Assembly: GCA_028023455.1 (NCBI GenBank)
Contig: JAQFVV010000021.1
Coordinates: 870,001-934,000 of the forward strand
Direction: 5' to 3'
DNA length: 64,000 nucleotides
Source of the DNA: Epiperipatus broadwayi
Lineage: Eukaryota > Onychophora > Udeonychophora > Euonychophora > Peripatidae
Numbering within the stretch: position 1 is the stretch's first letter; each line of letters opens with the position of its first letter. This document shows positions 48,389 to 57,862 of the stretch, piece by piece. The translations under genes were made by a program, and so were the position numbers. The notes below the pieces were generated by a model. That model was not told the DNA's origin. It ran no database searches and was given only the letters and a program-made list of their open reading frames with translations.

Positions 48389-48642
48389 ATGTATTTGAAA
48401 AGTTTAAATAATGGTAGTTTTCTTTGATGACATTTAACGATTAATATTACATGATGTAAATAGCTCAATATATAATTACTACTAAAATAACACCACCACA
48501 AACTTTCAGACAAACACTAAAAGATAATATGCTTATGAAATTGAAAAGAGATATTTTTAAACAATATTCTTCATCAGTCTCCACATATGGATCCAACATT
48601 TGGATCTTAATAAAAGACAATTACAATAATTTCTAAACAAAT

Positions 48643-49006
48643 GGCAGTCATAACTCTCCATACAGTAGCACCAGTCAATGCAAAACAGAGTAATTAATTG
48701 ATGCAGGAAGCCATGTGCATAAAATCCCTATCTAGTGTCTGCTCATCCAATATCCCCAGACTAGGTTCTAGATTGTGGCTTTCATCAGCGAGGAGCCTTG
48801 CAATGCTCTCAGATTCAAGACTCCTCCCTGATGAAAGCCACAAGCTAGAGACTAGTCTGGGGGTGTTGGCTGAATAGAACTAGATATGAATTTTATACAC
48901 AAACCTTTCTTCATCCATTGATTACTCTGGCTTGCAGTGAGTGATGCTACTGTATGGAGAGTTTTACCTCTGTGAAAAGCAGCTTGTGTAAGCATAAATA
49001 ATAAGG
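48643..49006. mobile_element. FB1 fold-back, best-preserved long arms
   Basis: Left arm 48643-48799 and right arm 48817-49006 are near-complete inverted copies over about 155 bp, with a 17-bp centre. Paired words include ACTCTCCATACAGTAGCACC with TGCTACTGTATGGAGAGTTT, GTGCATAAAATCCCTATCTA with AGATATGAATTTTATACACA, and TGTGGCTTTCATCAGCGAGG with CTGATGAAAGCCACAAGC. The outer right end has TTGTGTAAGCATAAATAATA. No coding potential. Confidence 0.9.
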
Positions 49007-49008
49007 TG

Positions 49009-49365
49009 CTAGTATATTCAGACATTAGATCTAAAAGGACCAGCCCAAGCTCAGCATTTATCTAATTGTTAACTATTAAGTAAATTACATTTTCAAACAT
49101 AGCTCAATTTGAAGACATATAGATGCCTGAAAATTTCAGATTTTCTGCTTAATAGTTAACTATTACATAAATGCCTGGCTTGAGCTAGTATTTTTAGATT
49201 TAATGTCTGAATATCCTAGTGCTTCACTGACAGTAGCCAACAGCTTGAAACCAGTTCAGGGATAGGGATATTTGGAAAAGCTTGCTAAGAGCTATTAGCA
49301 TGCTCGTTATATTATATTTGTAGTTCAAGCTTATTAAATTAAGTCATGTGATGTATGACTACATT
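49009..49365. mobile_element. FB4 element with ~72-bp inverted arms
   Basis: Arm 49009-49080 (CTAGTATATTCAGACATTAG to TTGTTAACTATTAAG) is mirrored by 49148-49219 (CTTAATAGTTAACTATTACA to GAATATCCTAG). After it come CAGCTTGAAACCAGTTCAGG, GCTTGCTAAGAGCTATTAGC and AAGTCATGTGATGTATGAC, the family end also seen at 37.63, 52.63 and 20.5 kb. It abuts the FB1 copy on its left. Confidence 0.8.
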
Positions 49366-49373
49366 TTTCTTGC

Positions 49374-49375
<2 letters not shown>

Positions 49376-49414
<39 letters not shown>

Positions 49415-49416
49415 TT
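49376..49416. repeat. (TA)n(TG)n compound microsatellite
   Basis: About 10 TA units followed by about 10 TG units. Confidence 0.95.
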
Positions 49417-49427
49417 GTGTTAGTGTG

Positions 49428-50058
49428 AGAAATAAATCTAGTGCATAATGCTAGCTAAAAATTCAAATATAAAATATACTATCACTCTCTCAAATATTAA
49501 TTTTCTAGCTATGCCCCCTGTGAATAAATCTAAAGTCTGAATTTTAAATAGTACCACCGAAAAGGTAATCTTTTAGACTGTACACTGCAATGATGTTAAA
49601 TGTTGAATTCAAACTTATTCAAACAAAGGGTGTGAAATTTTAAAATTAGCAATCATCTTTGATTACTCATAAACGAGCATATTTAATAGACGTATACAAA
49701 GACAGACTAACTATAGTCACGTTTGGGAGAATACTTGTACTTTTATATTTGAATTTTCAGCTAGCAATAAACACTGGATTTATTTCTTATATATTTATAT
49801 TGGAAGATTTGCATGCAAAGATTTTTTTAAAAATCTAATGTTTAGTCTGTATTTGTATACGTGTATTAAACATAATTGTTTAGAGCAATTTAAGATCATA
49901 GCTAATTCAAAAAGTTCGTATTTCAATATTTAACATCAATGCAGCGTGAAGTCTAAGAGATTACCTTTTAGGCTGTGCTGTTTAAAAGTCAGACTTTAGA
50001 TTTATTCACAGGGAGTATAGCTGGAAAAACTCAACAAGTGAGAGGGTGATTGTATATT
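49428..50058. mobile_element. FB6, large fold-back with a third internal inverted copy
   Basis: Arms 49473-49714 and 49834-50058 are imperfect inverted repeats of about 225-240 bp: CCCTGTGAATAAATCTAAAGTCTGA is mirrored by TCAGACTTTAGATTTATTCACAGGG (in pieces), and ACGTATACAAAGACAGACTA by TAGTCTGTATTTGTATACGT. In addition, the outer left flank 49428-49474 (AATAAATCTAGTGCATAATG, GCTAGCTAAAAATTCAAATA) is mirrored inside the loop at 49742-49790. Non-coding and seen once. Confidence 0.8.
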
Positions 50059-50654
50059 ATATATATGTTTAATTATTTATTGAGTAAAAAAATAAAGAAA
50101 TAAGAGCAATAGATATACCACATGTGGTATCATGTCATATGCTCTACCAGTAATGAAAGCCACTTCGTGTCTTGATTATGTTTGATTTCTAAAATCAGTA
50201 CATCAAGCCTTAGTAATTTAAAATCTTTATCATTTTGGCTATGGGTCTGCTACCCGCAAAAATTACTAAGCCTGCTTGGGGCTTCAAACATTTTGAGGAT
50301 AGTTTGGTCTAATTTTAAATGTTTGTTTGTGTGTATTTGAAATACAGCAAAGCCCAGTAACATTTGACAGAAAGTCTACATTACATAAGCAATTGAGAGA
50401 TTAAATTTATTGATTAGATAGATGTTACAATTGTATTTCATCCAGAATTTTGTGATACCACAGTTATTTATTAATAAAGAATTTGAATCATGAGATAGTC
50501 AACAATTTATGTTGAGTTTTTAACCAACTTGTTTTTGTTCCATCACAGTATTTTTTTTCAAGAGATTATTTTAAAGTTTAAAAATCTACTTATAGCAATT
50601 CATGTATAAGCTAGTAAAAAAACGCATTGACTTGTAACTTAATTGTAGAAAACA
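50059..50654. other. AT-rich stretch, no gene seen
   Basis: No frame, repeat family or structured site was recognised. Confidence 0.5.
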
Positions 50655-50790
50655 AAGCAAAGCAAAACTCCTTATAGTAGTGCCACCTGTGCTAAACAGA
50701 GTAATCAATATGAAGTTTTGCTATACTTTGTTTATAAACAATTATGTGCTAGTATTGGAGATGTGATCATGTGATGCTTGCTAGTCTAAC
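50655..50790. mobile_element. FB1 deletion derivative
   Basis: Left-arm start (GCAAAACTCCTTATAGTAGT, GCTAAACAGAGTAATCAATA) is joined to the right end (TTGGAGATGTGATCATGTGATGC in pieces). The arm interior and the centre are deleted. Confidence 0.65.
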
Positions 50791-51066
50791 TTAATTGTAG
50801 GTAAAATTAAAAGTAACAATCAGTTTAGGATATGTGGGAATGGGAAATATTCCTTATGGTAAAAATTACAAATTATTGTGATATATTCATATTTTTTAGT
50901 TTTACTGACATAGCATTCATACTCATCAATCCTTGATTAAATTGGGACATTTACTCTATAAGTAAAACTTTTCAAGTATTTAATTACCAACCACTATTGG
51001 GTAACTAATTCTTTCACTACAAGATATTCATTGCAGTAATTTCTACATATATATATATATATATAT

Positions 51067-51290
51067 CATTTAAAGACAGTCAACACATAGACAATCCCTA
51101 TATCAATACCAATCAACAATTTCAAACTGTTGTCAAGGCAACCTCCTTTTAACAATAAAGGTGGAATTCCATCTTTATTAGTGGTCTAATATACTTATAT
51201 AAACACTAAAGATTGCAACTTGATCACAGAGATTGATATTATTGATACAAAATATTTTTAATAAATCTCTTTAAACAAGTAAATATAATC
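51067..51290 (+). repeat. R51 interspersed repeat, copy 2
   Basis: AGTCAACACATAGACAATCC, CAACAATTTCAAACTGTTGT, CAAGGCAACCTCCTTTTAAC, ACTAAAGATTGCAACTTGAT and CTCTTTAAACAAGTAAATA. Directly preceded by (TA)n at 51048-51066. Confidence 0.85.
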
Positions 51291-51427
51291 TATTCTGAAT
51301 GCAGACTAATACATAGTCAATTATAACATTACAAACTGCAATTATAAATTTCAAATGCACCCAAAGTATTACTTAAATAATAAGTGTAATAATGCTCATG
51401 ACTAAATGGGTTTGTAAGTAATTATTA

Positions 51428-51650
51428 AAACCAGTCAACATTTAGACAATCCCAATATCAATAACAACCAACAATTTCAAACTGTTGTCAAGGCAATGTC
51501 TTTTTAACAGTAAACGTGGAATTCCACCTTTATCAATGGTCTAATATACTCATATACACACTAAAGATTGCAATTTGACTACAGAAAATGAAATAATTGA
51601 TACAAGCAAGTTTAAATAAACCTCTTTAAACAGGTAGGTATATAAATATA
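51428..51650 (+). repeat. R51 interspersed repeat, copy 3
   Basis: Same word order as copy 2 (CAGTCAACATTTAGACAATC, AATTTCAAACTGTTGTCAAG, GTGGAATTCCACCTTTATCA, ACTAAAGATTGCAATTTGAC, CTCTTTAAACAGGTAGGTA), same strand, 361 bp downstream of copy 2. Confidence 0.85.
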
Positions 51651-52089
51651 TTCATTGCTTTTTCATTTATTTTTTAAAAACAATTTTCACACTATCTATA
51701 AAATTGATATTAGCTTGAATTTCTTAAAGATTGTCCACTGTTTTTTTCTATTAAATATGTCACTGTGCCAGAACTCAAGGATAGATTGTGCTTCTATTCA
51801 TTCAAATAACTTCAAAATGTGTATATATTAGGATACATACAGATAACTGTAAGAAGCTCTTTGATTGGTATAAAGATTCGTCTAATAGGTCTTCATTCAG
51901 CTAAATGACAAAACAAAATAGTCATATATTTACATAGAATATAAATACTAATTTATTTCTAAAGTATATTTTCTATAGTATTTGCCTGAAGATTTTTGAT
52001 GATGACATTTTGGTTGTATTTATATATTGATATTAAATATCAAATGTTTTTAGAAATATTTTAAAACTTTATTTAAATTTTCTGAACAC
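51651..52089. other. AT-rich stretch, nothing recognised
   Basis: No frame, repeat family or structured site was seen. Confidence 0.5.
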
Positions 52090-52570
52090 TCAACTGTTAC
52101 TAGTGGCATACAGGTTAGTATATGCATAGCATTTCAAGTGATATTATTCTCCTCTCTTCTTTGGGTTTTTCTGGCCTGACCAATGACAATACTAGCTTGG
52201 GAATAGAATTTGGACCTTTAGATTCTTGAATATTGAAATTACACAACTTTTTGAAGGACATTATTATCCTCTCTTTTTCTGAGGTTGTAGGCTTCACTAG
52301 TGATAGTACTAGCATGGAAATCAAATCTAAACCTTTAGATTATTGAATATTAAATGTTAAGGTAAAGTACTAGCATGGGAATTGAACCTGAGACTTTATA
52401 TTCATTAAGGTAAACCTTAAAACTCAATGTACAGGAATCTAAAAGCCCAGGTTCGATTCTCATGCTAGTACTGTCAGTGTTTAGGCCAGCAATACCTGAA
52501 GAAGAAAGGAAAATAAAACCCCTAGAAAGGTTGAGCATATAGTAATCTGTGTATTATTACTAACAGTTGA
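52090..52570. mobile_element. SINE-3 cluster: three minus-sense pieces and one plus-sense copy
   Basis: Minus-sense pieces lie at about 52090-52240, 52255-52355 and 52363-52411; the plus copy at about 52432-52570 reads AGGTTCGATTCTCATGCTAG (B-box region), TAGGCCAGCAATACCTGAAG, GAAGAAAGGAAAATAAAACC. The third and fourth face each other: GTACTAGCATGGGAATTGAA at 52367 is mirrored by TTCGATTCTCATGCTAGTAC ending at 52471. The minus frames here (52115-52324 and 52350-52538) come from the repeated SINE sequence. Confidence 0.65.
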
Positions 52571-52624
52571 ATATAATTGAAAATTTAAAGTTAAATTATT
52601 TTAAAGACATTCCATAATATTAGC

Positions 52625-52733
52625 TGATAATCAAAAAGCAAGTCATATATAACATATAACATGACTTTACTTTTATAAACTTGTATTTACAAAAATATAA
52701 TACAGAGAGCGTACCAATAACTCAAACAAGCTC
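52625..52733. mobile_element. FB4 element, left part (interrupted)
   Basis: AAGTCATATATAACATATAA, AATACAGAGAGCGTACCAAT and ACTCAAACAAGCTC match 37.63-37.73 kb and stop at the LINE-A insertion. Confidence 0.8.
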
Positions 52734-53332
52734 TGTGTTAGGAGGATTGTTGAGTGTTATAGTGGTAAGGAGTGGGATAGAAGAATAGCTGCATTAATAA
52801 AGAATAGGAAGTTGGAGAGCTGGAGAACTAGTATGGAGAGTAAAACGAGTTTAAATATTTATAGAAGTAAACGAACATTGGGTGTGAGTTAATTTATGAT
52901 AATAGTAAGGAAAGTAGTTTATTGTTTAAGGCTCGAATGGGATCTTTAGCAACAAGGGAATATACAAGTAAATGGAAAAATATGGGTGATTTAGCCTGCA
53001 AGTTGTGTAAGGAAGGCATACTAAATATTAGGCATCTTTTACTTCAATGTAAATGCTTGGAAGCAGAAAGGGTACAAATAATGAAGTTATGGAAGATTAA
53101 ATATGAACAAAGCGATTATACAGAAAGTGAGTTATTGGTTTTTATGCTAGGTTTGGGAAAAGATAAGGGGGATTTAGATATGATAGTCATGGAGTTGACA
53201 AAGATTATGTTGTGGAAATGGGATGGAGCAGATTATGGGAAAACTTAGGGTGGACAATGGAAAGGGCATAGCTGCTGAGAGATTCCTGACTCGTTTAAGG
53301 AGAAGTCACAGTGAATCACATTACATCACATC
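52734..53332 (+). mobile_element. LINE-A, 5'-truncated ~0.6-kb copy inside FB4
   Basis: Begins TGTGTTAGGAGGATTGTTGA within the post-RT region and ends in ATTACATCACATC, the ATCAC-type tail. The final 108 codons are open (52922-53248). Compared with 58.6 kb the 3' UTR lacks about 29 bp (the AAGTGGCTAACAGG segment). No target duplication longer than about 3 bp is visible at the FB4 junctions. Confidence 0.9.
52922..53248 (+). pseudogene. LINE-A ORF2 C-terminal 108 codons
   Basis: Contains GSLATREYTSKWKNMGD, LACKLCKEGILNIRHLLLQC (C-x2-C-x8-H-x4-C, the zinc motif near the end of this type of ORF2), LEAERVQIMKLWKIKYEQSD and SELLVFMLGLGKDKG, ending in a stop after DGADYGKT. It preserves the native C terminus of the family. 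The Met start is internal; the open frame is the surviving end of a truncated ORF2. Upstream codons in the fragment are frameshifted. Confidence 0.85.
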
Positions 53333-53440
53333 TTAATTAATAAGTACGGTAAGAGAAAATATTTAAAATCTCTATCCAGAACATTCTCCTATCTCCAGAA
53401 CAATTGGTTTCGAGTTTATCAATTAAGAGCTTGTTTGAAT
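53333..53440. mobile_element. FB4 element, right part (interrupted)
   Basis: TTAATTAATAAGTACGGTAA, TTTAAAATCTCTATCCAGAA and CAATTGGTTTCGAGTTTATC continue the FB4 sequence as at 37.74-37.82 kb. Confidence 0.8.
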
Positions 53441-54378
53441 ATTAGATGATGGAAATAGTACAATATATAAATAACACATATTTTTTGTACTTTATTTATT
53501 CATTTTTTTAATATTTATTATTATGTGAATGAATAAATTTAAATTATAATAAAACAATTTTTTTTATATTAATCTAAGAATTATTATTAATATTTACTGT
53601 CCTCTGAACAAAATGTTATATATATATATATATGATCGATAACAAAATCTTAAAATACTATATATTATTAAAATATTAATGTTTTATTAATCATTTGACT
53701 TAGTAAAGTACAAAGTTTAACTTTTCTTATAAAATGTCAAACAGAAGAATTGGCCTATTTTTACATTAACATATACGCGCGTTCACCGGTACATATAAAT
53801 GCATGTATGCGCATGTGTATGCATGTTAAGTTCTCTGCCCAGTGGCAGGTTGAGTTAATTAACCAACAGATTTACTGTATCACCAATAGTAACTTGTCAT
53901 TAATTGACATTCTCCTATATTAATTTCCACCTCAGTTTTAATTCTAAAATATACATTTTAATTAATGATTCCGAACGCATTTTTTTTTTTTTAGAGAAAT
54001 TTCGTTATAATAATAGTGTGAACAAAAGCAATTCGACCACATCATTCCAATTACTAAATTATAAATAATAATTATATCATATACATTCACGACAAATGCA
54101 TTTAAATGTCCGAGAATTATTAACTCTAAAATAGAGTTTCAACTTAATTTTTACTTATTTTTGGCTCTGTGGCTGATCGATATTTTATTATTAGCGTACG
54201 TTTGTTGACAGCTATAATGTTAAATACTTCTGGAGAAAACTATAATAACATTACCAACGGTTAGATACCTAGACCGATAGACAGTCTTATTCTCATTGTT
54301 TCTCAGTGGAAGGATGATTGGAACAGGTCTTTTATATCTGCAATAGGTTGTTTTAAGCTATTTTGTTTTTACAGTTGC
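53441..54378. other. Gene-free stretch with a 28-bp alternating purine-pyrimidine tract
   Basis: AT-rich apart from 53770-53826. At 53799-53826 the strand alternates purine and pyrimidine without a break (it includes GCATGTATGCGCATGTGTAT). A short (TA)n lies at 53617-53631. No frame or repeat family recognised. Confidence 0.5.
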
Positions 54379-54394
54379 GTATAGATTCTTATTA

Positions 54395-54568
54395 AAAAAT
54401 GCTAATGTCTTTATTGCTAAGGAGTTTATAAGAAATTCGAACCCATAACTGCTTGTTTCAGAAATGATCATGGAACCTCCCAATCCCCAAGTCGGATCCT
54501 CTACCAACTGCACTAAACCACACAGCTCCCAAATTGAACCCTCTACCAACCGTGCCCAACCGCGCAGG
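54395..54568 (-). mobile_element. SINE-2 (tRNA-derived), flanked by 16-bp target duplication
   Basis: Minus strand: GGTTGGGCACGGTTGGTAGA, then TGGTTTAGTGCAGTTGGTAG (A box, present twice in tandem), then TTATGGGTTCGAATTTC (B box), then CAATAAAGACATTAGC and a terminal TTTTTT. GTATAGA[T/C]TCTTATTA flanks it at 54379-54394 and 54569-54584 with one mismatch. The T run at the 3' end could act as a Pol III terminator. The minus frame at 54358-54549 is not a gene. Confidence 0.85.
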
Positions 54569-54584
54569 GTATAGACTCTTATTA

Positions 54585-55527
54585 TTGAAAAGCAGTAATA
54601 TTTGTTTCATAACTTATTCCATTGGATGATTTTTTCTATACACAAAATTTAGTGGTTTTTTAAAACAAAAGTTCAGCATCCAAACTCGGGTTCCCTAAAA
54701 GATCAACTATAATCAATTAATTATGGATCTTGTATATATTATTAAACAATAATAATTAGATATTTGACGGTGTTTTTTATCAGTTATATATATATATATA
54801 TTTCCTATTTTTTTATGTATATAAAAAAATTAAAGTTAAAATTCAAAATATGACTTTTTTAGAAATGACGTAGAATTTTATTACATGCGTTTTAAACAAA
54901 CAGCTGTTTGTTTACAAGACATTGCGAAAAACATTCTTCATATAAACAAAGCTAATATTTATTTTAAAACTAGTAATAAAATTTAGATTTGTATCAAACA
55001 TAAGACTAATAATTCAATTACATCATTCAAGTTATTACATTGTAAAAAATGTATATTTCTGAAGCCCATTTATTAATTTTTATACGTAATTTAAATAGCT
55101 ATAAAAATGTATTTACAATTTTATTTTTTGTTGCGCGTGTGTATAAATAAATTATAAAGAAAAAAAAAGTTACTTTTTTACAGAAAACAAAACATTACTT
55201 ATAAAACATGAGTTATAGCGCATGAGTTTTTTTATAATTCCCCTTTTAATATATAATTCCCATTTTAGTAAATATTTCAAAACTGAATAATTTATTATAT
55301 CAGTATTTACAAAATAAATAAAAATACTTTCAAAACAAATTACATTAAATAAAAAGATGAATATAAAATATACCATTTTATTTCTTTATATATTAAGTTA
55401 TATTAAATAAGCCAATTATACTTAAATATTTATTATCTATTTTCATAAAAACTAATAAACAAAAATACAAAAAAGACATGGAATAAAACTTTAAAAACGA
55501 ATTTTGCAGCAAATAAATGAAATAATA
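54585..55527. other. AT-rich stretch, no gene seen
   Basis: Contains (TA)n at about 54783-54800. The minus frame at 55170-55376 is Phe/Ile-rich AT noise. Confidence 0.5.
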
Positions 55528-55630
55528 AATTCGTTATTGCTTAGAGGTTTATAAGAATCAAATTTGACCATTGGCAATGCCAGGGCTGGACCTCAATCCT
55601 TAAATCTCGTCCAAATTATGCCATTCTGAT
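55528..55630 (-). mobile_element. SINE-2, strongly decayed
   Basis: Minus-strand TTTGATTCTTATAAACCTCTAAGCAATAA (in pieces) follows TTCGAATTTCTTATAAACTCCTTAGCAATAA of the copy at 54.4 kb. Upstream parts are only weakly similar. Confidence 0.5.
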
Positions 55631-55675
55631 CAATCTTCTTAATCATACAACTCAATTTTATAATGACTATACAAA

Positions 55676-55908
55676 AAAAAAAATATTTAGAGGGATTTGA
55701 ACCTAAACTTTTAATCTCCCTTCAGTCATTAACTCCATTTTATACAACTGATATACCCAACCACATACATGTGAAAAAGATAAATGATCTCCAATATATC
55801 TATTTCATGCTGAAACACCAATTATCAGTCGTCCAGATCATCTCCTATACGCCCATATATATATAATCAGTGTTTGGTTTATATTAAGACAGCAAATCTT
55901 CAAACTTT
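55676..55908. mobile_element. FB2 element, left part (split by SINE-1)
   Basis: GAGGGATTTGAACCTAAACT, GTGAAAAAGATAAATGATCT, TTTCATGCTGAAACACCAAT and TTAAGACAGCAAATCTTCAA in family order, then the SINE-1 insertion. Confidence 0.8.
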
Positions 55909-56016
55909 GTCAAGCATTGGTGGTCGAGAGGTCAGGGACGGCTGCTTTACAAGCAGTTGTCCCAGATTAGCGGGTTCGCTTCCCAGCTAATGCTATGACA
56001 CATGAGAAGAAAAAAA
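55909..56016 (+). mobile_element. SINE-1, full-length copy inside FB2
   Basis: A 108-bp element: GTCAAGCATTGGTGGTCGAG (A-box region), GGCTGCTTTACAAGCAGT (anticodon-arm-like, 7-nt loop TTTACAA), AGCGGGTTCGCTTCCC (B-box region), TGCTATGACACATGAGAAG and an A tail. A 12-bp target duplication flanks it, TCTTCAAACTTT at 55897-55908 and TCTTTAAACTTT at 56017-56028, one mismatch. Removing the insert and one duplicate restores the FB2 consensus. Confidence 0.93.
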
Positions 56017-56170
56017 TCTTTAAACTTTAGTGTGCAGCTTTCAATCTTTTCCATTCTCCAACTTCTCAGCTATCCATATCATTGAAAATCTGATGATGGC
56101 ATATTGGAAACTCTTGTTTGCCAATTTTGCTGTTATACCCATATTTGTCCTAAATCATTCTGACTCTAAA
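56017..56170. mobile_element. FB2 element, right part (split by SINE-1)
   Basis: TCCATTCTCCAACTTCTCAG, CATTGAAAATCTGATGATGG and CCCATATTTGTCCTAAATCA continue the FB2 sequence. Confidence 0.75.
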
Positions 56171-57489
56171 TGTGAGCCACAAATATAAACGTTCATTTTA
56201 TATGCTGAAAAAGACTTTGCAATACAACAATTATATATTTACCTGTTATGCTTCTCAGGGTGGTTTTGAATCTAGATTGAACAAACATTTAGCATATTTA
56301 GAGCATTTTTACAGGTAGATGATCTGTAATCAATTCAGATATCCATAATTGTTTGTTAATTGAATATTTTCTTTTTTTTTTCTAGTTAGAAACTAAAATA
56401 AGGCTGTGAAATCTTTTAAGTCCTCCTTAACCGACAAAGCCATGTTTAATGAATACATTACTGTTCTTTTCCAAAAGTTTTTTCACAAATTGTTATATAA
56501 GTCATTGACTTGTAGTTGACTATTCAGTTTCTTATGCATATAAGATGCTAGTTAACTTTTGCACTACAATTTTCTAATCTCATGATAATTCATGGTATTT
56601 AGGAACAAAACAATAAAGTAAAATATAGATTTATTGCCCGTCTATTAGAACCATTTAATATAAAATTATAATACAATGTTCAACATTAATGCTTTCGTTA
56701 TGACCAATAGTACTACTCATATGTAGTGTAGAATTGTTCAAGAATGGATTAATGAGGTCACAAACTTACTGAACATGTTTTGGAAAGACTTGGAATTATG
56801 CTTCATGGAGAAAACATGCAGAAACTCCAGATCTCCTGATGCAAATAGCTTTTTAAATCTACTATTATATAAATTATTGAGAATATACTACAAAGCTATT
56901 ATTGGAAGGGCGTGTTGTCTTAACAATTTTCTAGTTATGCTCTTTAGGATAGCCAGTTTTAATTTTCTACTGCATTGTAACCAATCTATAATATCGATCA
57001 TGTAAGATTTACCATTAGTCAGTAACCATAATATCGTCAATATGTTATACATAAAGATATTTATAAAGTATTCTTTTAGAACACAAATAACATTCAGACA
57101 TTTTAAAAACATTGTAATTGTCTTTATCAAGATAACAGTGGCAGAATTCTAAAGAAAATTCCAGGGATGATTTTTATAATCAAAAATAACTGAATTTCAA
57201 AATAATCAATAAAGAAAAAAGAAAATAAATTATAGGAATACATAAAAACACAATTGCTTAAATAAAAAAAGATGGCATTTATTAGTAGGCTACAATATAC
57301 TTATTAAATTATCAAAAATGGAAATTAATGAAATCCAATATACTGTTCTTCCATATAAATTATAATTAAATAATAAAAATCATATACAACAGCTATATAA
57401 TTATATATGTATATATTAATAATAATGACTCATAAAAAGTCTTTTTTGTGACACATAGTTTCATGCACTTAAAATGTTAATAATCTATT
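56171..57489. other. 1.3 kb AT-rich stretch, no gene seen
   Basis: Opposed frames at 56775-57005 (+) and 56888-57130 (-) overlap and show no family motif. No repeat recognised. Confidence 0.5.
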
Positions 57490-57862
57490 TTAACATTAAC
57501 CAATAGTGCAGATAGAACACTTAATAGAAGAGCAATAGAGAGACCAGACCACTCAAAGAAGTATGGAGTGCTGCATATTAGGAGTAACAAGAAGAGATTG
57601 AACACATAATGTATGGGTAAGAAAACAAACAGGTGTTACTGATCTCATTAAAAAATTAAAAGACAAGTAGGGTTGAGCTGTACATATTTCTATAAGAGAG
57701 GATAATAGATGGACACTTGAAATCTTAAACTGGATTCCAAGAGATTGTAAATGACCCAGAAATAGACCACATGTGAGATAGATTGATAAAATAAAAAAGT
57801 GTGCAGGGGTGATGTGAAGAAGAGAAGCTAAAGATTTGAGAAGATGGATTGAACTTGGAAAG
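57490..57862 (+). mobile_element. RTE-type LINE, C-terminal coding region, decayed
   Basis: Plus-strand words in order: CILGVTRRD, KQTGVTDLIKKLK, REDNRWTLEILNWIPRDCK, PRNRPHVR, IKKCAGVM and RREAKDLRRWIELGK, with several stops. It matches 47.58-47.83 kb. It breaks off before the W-I-D-N-G end because LINE-A follows at 57863. Confidence 0.8.

Noticed and set aside
56775-57130. Opposed frames considered as small genes
   Set aside because: Both strands open over the same DNA, no motif, composition as in AT-rich noise.
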